From Manduca sexta (Eukaryota; Arthropoda; Insecta; Lepidoptera; Sphingidae), in contig NC_051131.1 of NCBI RefSeq assembly GCF_014839805.1, positions 10,652,913 through 10,716,912 of the forward strand: a stretch of 64,000 bases of DNA, read 5' to 3'. Every line of letters starts with the position of its first letter. Position 1 is the stretch's first letter. Of the stretch, positions 56,621 to 64,000 are shown piece by piece. The position numbers were made by a program, and so were the translations under genes. The notes beneath the pieces are model-generated. The model was not told where the DNA came from. It did no database searches and was given only the letters and a program-made list of their open reading frames with translations.

Positions 56621-59100
56621 TACAAAGTGCCCAATAACAATTAATACTCAAATATTATTATCAGTACGAATCAGGTCGATTTTTATAACCCCCTTATTAT
56701 TTAAATAAAATTATCTAATACAAGGACAGGAAAATGTTTTCTAATATATTTTTAATTTTTTCAGCAAATTAAACTTATTATTTTTGTATTAAATATATGA
56801 ACTGAAAGTCTTATATTACCATACCGATGAAATAGACTCAGCACCAAGACACGTTAGCACAATACTATTAAGGTCACTTCACACGACACACAGATCGTGC
56901 GGCGAACCATCGATCTATCAAATTAGTATCCGAAGCATATAGAGTACGTTCTCAGGTGCTGAAGACGGGCATTGCTAACAAAGCCAATCAGGGGCACACG
57001 TCGCTGCCCTAACAGATGGATAATCTATCATAATGACATCGAATTTCCCATCCGGCTGTAGTTGGGGCTACGTGACGAAAGGGCCGCGTCTTGAGAATAT
57101 CGAAGAATCAATGACAATTATTAGGAAATACACTCGTTTTAACACTCAACAATTTAAATTTGTATTCATAATTTATAAAGAAAAACTATTTTCACAATTT
57201 CATACATAGCACAAATACAATTCTTCACGTCATACAATAATTTACTACGGACAAGAGATATCAAATTAACATTTAAGACTTTAATATCAATAACCTTCAC
57301 TAATTAACGTTCAACTATCATTTTATTAGCTCCACATGACGTGCATATCACGTTTGCTCATCACATTTGACGTGGCGCGGTAACCGGAGGCACGCGCCAC
57401 TACGTGCCTAATAAGACGCTCTGCGGCCGCGTTGCCGTCTCCTCATCGCTACACAATTAACGCTGCGTTCCGTCGCGGCTTGTGTGAAGGATGCCTTATA
57501 AATAATTGTTTCATAATATCGCTTTTGTTGTAAGTTGTTTACTCCTTCTGAGAAAAATAATCGAATAAATAATTTGGTAAATGTCCACGTGACTGGATGA
57601 AGAAATTTATAAAGATTTCACGGTTGAGCAATACTTCGGTGGAGTTTATTAATGCTAAATTATTGATGTTTTTTCCTTCTTGGTCGAATACTACCATACT
57701 ACGCAATAGCTTTTTGATTTTACAATACTTTTACGCGTTTCGCTATGGGCACTCGTATGCGATCATGTCAGCCAACTTGAATAAATGAAAATAGTAAACA
57801 ATAGATCGATAATAGTCGTTTATATTGAAGACATGACAGCCCGGCAACCTTGTCATCTAATTGCCATCCTTACTATATAGCTGCGATATTTTAATAATGA
57901 AATAAGTTCATATCGCGGATGACGCGTATGTTTAACAAAATACATAATGATTAAATAATGAGAAACTACAACGTGAAATGATTTAATTCTAGAACAAAGC
58001 CATAATGCAAACGCATACGAATAATTATAAAAAAAAAAAACTTTCCTTAATCACAAATAAATACCGAGTAATCTGCAAAAGCCGAAATGACACATACTCT
58101 AGCGTGACGCTCAGCTCGTGAGAGGGAGTACTCTTTCCATCTCTAATGAAGCGGCCACGGTGCCGACGTCGAGGGCCATAATGGCTTCCTCTCGAGCTCT
58201 TTGTCGAACTTCGTAACTTTCAACTGAAAACCTCTAGAAGTGACACGGTGCGTTAAGTATTAAAATTATCATTAAGACTGATTGATAGTAAAGTCATAAT
58301 ATTAGTGGTTCTATGGAATATTTTTTGTGAACTAGTGAAATAAGTAGGTATGCCCGTCTTGAGAGGCGCCAATCACGTACATCTTATACATGAAGACTGC
58401 TGACTCGTCACCACCTCTTACAGTTGTCGTGACAATACCAAAAATATAGAACGTGATGACCCGGAGATTTATCCTATATATATACAACTGGCCAAGCTTA
58501 AATTTTGTTTTATGTAAATTTGTTTTTTTTCGGACCTCTGGCTGCAGTTAACATTGCACATGTAACATTGCGCAGAACTGCAATTCACTGTTCCCGTCAT
58601 TAGATTTTCATAATGTTACATCTTATTGTGCCAGTTACTATCCGCCCAGATAGCAACCACAACACAAGGTGTAGTTATTAAGTCGATTATTGATCTGTTT
58701 CAAATTTTACTATAGTTTTATATTGTTATTATTAACTCAATTAGTGTAATTGGTTTATCCATTCTAAGTGAAATAAATAAACAAATAAGGTGTTATAACC
58801 GGCCATAGTGGCCCAAGTAAGTGTGTCGCGTTCCGAGATCAGTCTGTGTATATCCGGTTCGAACAGGCCGGCATAATTGTTTCGACTGCCGAGGGCTAAT
58901 CATTTCTCATCAGTCGACACTCTTTTAGACCCCACTCTACTTACCATCAGGTGCAGTGAGGTCACTTTGCAACGACAGTTTAAAAAAAAGTGTTTAATAA
59001 GTGCACTGGTTAAAATTGCCTTCAAATCAGAACATAAAAGAATTTTCACTCACACATAAAAACTTGTCATATAATTAGACATTTATTTATAAGCAATTTT
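56621..59100. other. Gene-free stretch with a dyad-bearing block
   Basis: GC-raised, repeat-free patches lie at 56870-57100, 57330-57490 (listed separately), 58080-58250 and 58780-58980. No gene was recognised. Confidence 0.45.
57330..57490. promoter_or_regulatory. Candidate regulatory block with 8-bp perfect dyad
   Basis: GTGGCGCG (57372-57379) and CGCGCCAC (57393-57400) form a perfect dyad with a 13-bp spacer. ACGTG/CACGT words lie at 57339, 57351, 57370 and 57402. CpG-rich and repeat-free. Confidence 0.3.
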
Positions 59101-59104
59101 ATTT

Positions 59105-59340
59105 CATATCCTTGGCTTTCATTATCTTATCACCATGTCACCAATTTTGAACATAAGATCCATTGGCTAAATAGAGAAAGAAATTATTAACAAAAACCCT
59201 CTAAATAAAACGCAAACAAGACATCTATGAATATGTTTCATAATCCTGGCTTTCATTTTCTTATCACCATGTCACATATTTTGACCATAAGATCCTTTCG
59301 GTATATGGAGAAGGAAAGTATTTATTATCCAGAAATATTT
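59105..59340 (+). repeat. Local direct duplication, offset 134 bp
   Basis: Unit one (about 59101-59200) and unit two (about 59235-59335) share GGCTTTCATT-TCTTATCACC, ATGTCAC, 'ATTTTGA-CATAAGATCC' and a GGAGAA/AGAGAA-AAAG end. They differ by several substitutions and small indels. An old tandem duplication; no coding. Confidence 0.75.
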
Positions 59341-59707
59341 TAAGAATAATTAAGACACATCCATAAACCCAATCCTCCGCGTACCAGTGTTTATTTATCT
59401 CCACCACATAAATAAACATGAAAACCTTCGTATAGTTTCTTAAAGAGTTCTTAAGCTTTCATTTAGACGCATGCAAAGATACGTTTCTTGATTAAACACG
59501 CCTTTATTTGAACAAGACGTAATTAAAGATGCGACGTTTGGGCTCCGTCAAAAGAAACCCGTCTATTTATTAATTTGTCAGTCAATATTTGTTGTTAATA
59601 ATCAGTATCGCTTAGCGGAAGCCTTTGAGAGGTGATAGCTTTGAAAATATTTGCCTTATTAGCTTCGTAATTAGGATTATGTACCTATGTTGTTTTTTAT
59701 GTATGTA

Positions 59708-59795
59708 TATCCCTCTCAGTAGGAAAGGAACCTCGTGCTCAAACAGTGGGACAGTATATAATACAGGGCTGTTATTATTATATTTATTATATATG
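59708..59795 (+). mobile_element. Very short 5'-truncated SINE (family 2)
   Basis: It starts ATCCCTCTCAGTAGG and runs 'CTCGTGCTCAAACAGTGGGA', 'CAGTATATAATACAGGGCTG', then a TTA-rich tail. It begins at the same internal CCCTCTCAGTAG position as the copy at 37852-37950. Confidence 0.8.
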
Positions 59796-61655
59796 TTATT
59801 GACTGATATTCGTATTTATAATTTAACCAATTTAAAATGTGTATGATTTTCTGGAGTTATGTATATTTATGCAAATGAAACTTCAACACTGTTATTAGCA
59901 GAACAAAATATATGTTTATTTATAAGTTTTAAGTCGTCACAAAGTCAAGTCAAGTGCTTCCTAATTAAATTGCATAACCAATAGCCTATAAAAGTTAATA
60001 GAATGTGTCAATTGAAGTTCGAGAAATAACTCGAACGTATACAAAAAACACCATTTATTATTAGACATGAGTTATAATGAACTACACCATCTACATAAAG
60101 TTTCCACGAAGTTTTCGAATATAATTACTCGGGCGTCACCTGCTAGCGAGCGGTATGCAAATGTACACTCGATCCGGAAAATTTCTGCACCTTATTATAA
60201 AAAATAGGGTACGATACCCAATAGCTTTATCTGATAAATATGCCCTCCCAATTTCCTCGTGCTCATACATTCCTGTTCGAATAACATTTAGGGTGAAAAT
60301 ATTGGGCATAACTAATTTATTTGGTGTGAGGTTGCGGTTTTGTTGTAGGAGATAGCGTTATATGAAAAAAAATAATTGATAATGTTAAAGAATTTTAAAA
60401 TAATATTTTTTTTATTTGCTTTGTGTTCAAACATAGAGATTTTTTTCGCGTTTAACTAAAAAGTGGAATCAAATATTCGTGTTCAAACTCAAACATATTT
60501 ATCTCTATTTTTTAAGTTGTTGAACTGAACGTATGGATTTAAATTTAAATTTTATTTTAATAATTAGAATTCCATAACATTTTATACGACGAAATGGATT
60601 TTTTTATTTATAAAATCTAAACATAACAATAAAAATGAAATAAAGTAGAACCTACTGCAAAGGCTGCGTACCAACTGTCCCTCGCACGTGTCCTCCAAGT
60701 TTTTTACAAATCGCTATCGCTTATACAATGCGTCCTCTACCTCCTGTTGCCGGGATGTGAAAATGAAGGCGTGTGCACAATATATTTTAATAACGCACTC
60801 TCTGGAGATTCGCACGCGATACGTTTAACGAGCTTGGAAATGCGAATTTTTACTTACAATTGTTAAGGTAAATAATTATACGACCGTATTTTACTGTTGA
60901 GGCAAAATACTGTAGGTGTTTTTTTTTTATTAATTATTTTTATTTATGTGAATATTTTAAATGAAACGTTCCGTTTAGAAAACTAAAAAATATATAAATT
61001 TTACTGATGCATACATTTAATTGCATATTCCTTCCCAGAAACAAAACAAAAAAATTAGGCACATTGCCGCATAAATGCATTTACTAATTACTGTGCTTTA
61101 TTAAATATGTGCTCTTGAAGCGATAACAATAAATTTTCAAAAAATATCACATTGTCCTGTCACATAACCAAGCACACAAAAAAGTCACACCTTTTTGAAG
61201 AACATTTTAATTTCCTTAACCTGCCCAGCGTGAAATATGTAAAATTATCGCCGAACATCACCTTTTCCTGTGCTCAGAAATATGACGCGCGCGGTATCAG
61301 CACTCAGGTCGCGCCCGCAGATTGGATCGAGTTAATTTCGCTCCACAAACAAATTGACAAAGTTTAGAACGGGGCATATTTCTTCTCTAGCCCCCCTCTC
61401 CGCTCCGGTCCCTCCCGCGCCCCTGACAGATTCCCGCATAGCGGAAATTAAATTTCACATCCGAACAAGAACGCGAACTCGCCGCAACAAACACGTGTCG
61501 CGACAGGCTGCGATGACGCGACACACCGCTTAAGCATATCAAGACATTATTAATCTTGCAATGAAAAAGGACGAATAATTATTTGGGACACCTATTTCAC
61601 CACACACTGACCGTAAATAAAATGATGAGTATGGTATCATGTTGGGAAGGGATAA
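59796..61655. other. Gene-free stretch with a CpG-rich block
   Basis: AT-rich up to about 60640. Less AT-rich, repeat-free patches follow at 60650-60840 and 61240-61550; the second is listed separately. No gene is supported. Confidence 0.45.
61240..61560. promoter_or_regulatory. CpG-rich block with pyrimidine tract and TGTCGCGACA palindrome
   Basis: A pyrimidine-rich run (61383-61424) is followed by CpG-rich DNA with GTGTCGCG (61495-61502), 14 bp, then CGCGACAC (61517-61524), a perfect dyad. The palindrome TGTCGCGACA (61496-61505) is shared with the block near 20625. Confidence 0.35.
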
Positions 61656-61754
61656 TTTTTTTTTTTTTGGGTTTTGTGTTCATCAAATATTTGTCTTGGT
61701 CCAAGATTTAAACCTGCGGCTTATCGTTTCACAGCCGCCTTATAGTTCAGCAGC
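61656..61754 (-). mobile_element. Possible third tRNA-derived SINE with poly-A tail
   Basis: On the minus strand a tRNA-like head (about 61754 leftward) has the B-box-like GGTTTAAATCT and is followed by 'TGGACCAAGACAAATATTTG' and 'ATGAACACAAAACCC'. It ends in a 13-A tail (T-run on plus at 61656-61668). The A box is weak and no target-site duplication was found. Confidence 0.45.
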
Positions 61755-63620
61755 CAAACGTAGAAATGTGTAGATTCATCACATGCGTTTATATCTAAGT
61801 GCTGTAATATGACTAGATCTGATGATGTATAAATGTAGAATAATCCAAATTATACCGAATAATAAGAGACTGAGTTTTGAAACGATAGCCAATTAACCAA
61901 CCTCTCGTAAAGTTAGATCTGCATTCCAAAATAAAACCAGTCTCTAGTAGAATCGGTCAGCATTTTTGCCAAGTGTTTATATTTGTAATCATTTAATATA
62001 TCGATTTCATATGAAGCGCAAACGTACCCTAATCAACCCTATTCGTGCTACCAAAACGATATTTCCATTTCAATAGACATACATTGAATGCACTCCGAAA
62101 CTATTACACAGCAAAACTAATCTGGCCGTGTTCTATCAAAATTGCAATTAAAACCCCATTTACAGCGTGGTCTGAGACAGTCCAGGGGTCATCTCAGAAG
62201 GACGCACGAATTGCCCATTAGCGGGCGCTTCGGACGTTGTTTACACCGCGCTTGCCCTAATCACGACCTTTACGCTTCCCTTCGTTAAGGCGAGCGAAAA
62301 CCTCACACTAAAAGGCACCAGGCCCCGAGTGGACGGCGGAATAAAACATACAGAACAAGCGGAGTGCGAAAAGGACAAAGGCCGATAGCTTTCGGATTAA
62401 TGCCCATGTACACGTCCGTTAAAAGGCTAGCCCTACGCGCAGGGTTAACAAGGTTATTACGGGATCATCCCGAGTAACCGCTGCCGTAAAAGTGTTAATT
62501 ATGTTTTATAAAATGGACTTATTGTCTACATTACGTGTACTTAACCCTAAACTACGTTTGCACGCGAAATAAAGAAACCAACCTTAAAAAGTTGACAGCA
62601 ATTTGTGCCGATGGCTTTTGTTTTGCACGGACGACACCGAGGGACGTCCAATATACGCGGACATTAAAAAAACTCCCAAACTTCGTCGAATCCTAATGGA
62701 CTCCATTGACATAAATGTTTTATTCAATTGGAGCTTGCGCCAAAACAAAAGAAAGTATGTCCTCATCATTATGAGTTGGAAAAGTTTTTGCATTTTTACT
62801 CGTTACCGGTTCCACGAGAATAAGTAGATAAGTTGGATGTAGATTTGTATAGGTAAATATATAAAACTTTAGTTCCGCCACTTAAAAAATACAAGCATTT
62901 TTTGTTCAAAGAACAAGTTCCGTAGTAACTTAATGCTGCGATATTCGGTATTATTATCGGGCGACTCTTTCACTTACGCCGTTTTCAAATAAAGAACTGA
63001 AGCGAAATTACTTTACCAACAAAATGCATCTAAGACGTAACAATAGACGTATCTATACATTGATCTTCAACATTTTCCTGTCTAATTATTTATGCTAGCA
63101 AAACACTTATATTCGCCTTCGCTATATGGTTTAAGATCTTTTATTTCCTCATAAAGAATTACATAAATTCACTTGCTGAGAAAACTATTAATAAAATAAA
63201 ATCATGGTTAAATACGACCGTACAGAATTTAAAAAAGAGTAATACAATAAATTAAGATTATGTATATAAAGACTGAGTGGGTAAACTAAAAATTTTCGAC
63301 GGCAAAGTGTCGATGCCAAATAGTACCCGGCGATATATACCAAGTTAAACATGCACTAACCCTACTAACCGTTCATATATTGCGATACACTAAACAAAGC
63401 ACCTAAGTTGATTACCCGGCGCACGTGTGGAAATTCACTATAAATTCAAGCATTAGGTAAAAGCGTTCATTACTTAAGTCCCGTAAAACCCTTATCCCAT
63501 AACGTTAATAACACAATTACTATAAATCTATCATCGCTGAGCAAACACGGTCCAAATCTCAGCCTAAGCTAATACATTTTGTCCACACCCGTATTCATAC
63601 TTAACGACTAGGGAGTAGTA
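61755..63620. other. Gene-free stretch with a dyad-bearing block
   Basis: The block 62170-62480 is listed separately. Frames at 62584-62827 on both strands are compositional. Nothing else is recognised. Confidence 0.45.
62170..62480. promoter_or_regulatory. Candidate conserved non-coding block with CGGGAT dyad
   Basis: CGGGAT-C-ATCCCG (62460-62472) sits between TTA and, two bases beyond, GTAA, nearly extending the dyad. CCCT-ACGCGC-AGGG lies just upstream (62431-62444). About 300 bp of GC-raised, repeat-free DNA. Confidence 0.3.
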
Positions 63621-63629
63621 TTTGCTAAG

Positions 63630-63930
63630 CACACATGCGGCGCCCGCACGAACGCAATATAACCTGCAAGACGGCCGGGTCGAGCCCCGGGGTCCTTCCC
63701 CAACCCGAGAGGACAGTAATTACGGTAGGCAAATTAAGCAGTAGGGGCCGGAGTGGTCCCCGCACCGCGCGTGTCCATCTTTGTACGGCCGACGCCGCAC
63801 CGCCGCCGCGCCGGCTACACTCCACGGTTTATTTTACGTTATTCCACGTCTTATTACAATGTAACTCGCCCCCCTGCGGTGCGCTCACCTCCGAAACTGA
63901 TTTGGGCCCCGGCATCAGAGTTTCATTACG
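63630..63930. promoter_or_regulatory. CpG-rich island near the window edge
   Basis: About 300 bp of strong GC and CpG enrichment (GACGCCGCACCGCCGCCGCG near 63790) at the right end of the window. Frames of 66-106 codons are open on both strands, as expected from GC-rich composition, and none has a recognisable domain. It may be a promoter, a 5' untranslated exon or a conserved element; sequence beyond the window would help. Confidence 0.35.
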
Positions 63931-64000
63931 GTCTGTCGAAAACAATCCACTCTAAATATCTATTCTTGGGCGCGCGCACTGCGGAATTACATTAGTCTGA

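Noticed and set aside
61146..61175. ATTGTCCTGTCACA, resembling the 5' part of insect miR-1000
   Set aside because: Only about 14 bases match, the rest of the mature sequence diverges, and no complementary arm for a hairpin is nearby.
63635..63955. 106-codon frame in the GC-rich right end
   Set aside because: Overlapping frames are open on both strands because stop codons are rare in GC-rich DNA, and no domain is recognisable.
1..64000. CRISPR arrays, bacterial operons, phage or recent bacterial transfer
   Set aside because: No regularly spaced repeats, no long coding frames and no ribosome-binding-site-led gene clusters. The repeats are those of a lepidopteran nuclear genome.

Overview
This 64-kb window is AT-rich eukaryotic DNA, most probably from a lepidopteran insect and perhaps a nymphalid-type butterfly. 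The evidence is its interspersed repeats. They include tRNA-headed SINEs whose promoter head begins near TGCCTCGGTGGCG and ends with a GGTTCGAATCC B box. There is also a second tRNA-derived SINE with an ATT-repeat tail, the widespread 'CTAGCTTTTGC(C)CGCGGCTTCG' repeat, and the 'ACCGACTTCAAAA...GGAGGAGGTTA' terminus. I found no convincing protein-coding gene, exon, true tRNA, rRNA or recognisable miRNA. The longest open frames (about 140-150 codons) are SINE-derived or no longer than chance allows. The window reads as a gene desert or the inside of a very long intron.

Layout. 1-7 kb: AT-rich sequence with SINEs and degenerate repeats (about 1.5, 5.5, 5.8, 6.5 and 6.9 kb). 7-13 kb: mostly unique, with a palindrome-rich block near 8.8 kb and a possible 68-codon small ORF at 9.5 kb. 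12.8-13.7 kb: a near-complete SINE and another repeat. 13.7-32 kb: long, mostly unique DNA with blocks of raised GC and dense short palindromes, the shape of conserved cis-regulatory elements (about 14.9-15.3, 17.0-17.25, 18.3-18.45, 20.5-20.7, 22.4-22.8, 23.2-23.5, 24.2-24.6, 25.5-25.8 and 31.45-31.6 kb). 32.05 kb: a full-length SINE between perfect 13-bp target-site duplications.

33,453-46,884: the dominant feature. A block of about 6.4 kb is present twice in direct orientation, and the copies are separated only by a 500-N gap. The first copy ends at the last base before the gap and the second begins at the first base after it. This is the signature of two overlapping contig ends (two haplotypes) that were not merged, so it is probably a false duplication rather than biology. 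If so, the pair gives a natural comparison of two alleles. It shows a SINE present in one and absent from the other, two complex deletions with templated local duplications, and many one-base indels.

46.9-64 kb: unique gene-desert sequence with more regulatory-looking GC-raised blocks (46.9-47.2, 48.2-48.4, 49.6-50.1, 54.5-54.8, 56.1-56.3, 57.3-57.5, 61.3-61.55, 62.2-62.5 and 63.6-63.9 kb). It also has a SINE nested in an older repeat (48.4-48.95 kb), further SINE pieces (53.6, 56.4, 59.7 and 61.7 kb) and a direct 134-bp-offset duplication at 59.1 kb.

Regulatory calls rest only on base composition, palindromes and absence of repeats. Cross-species alignment and chromatin data would be needed to confirm them.
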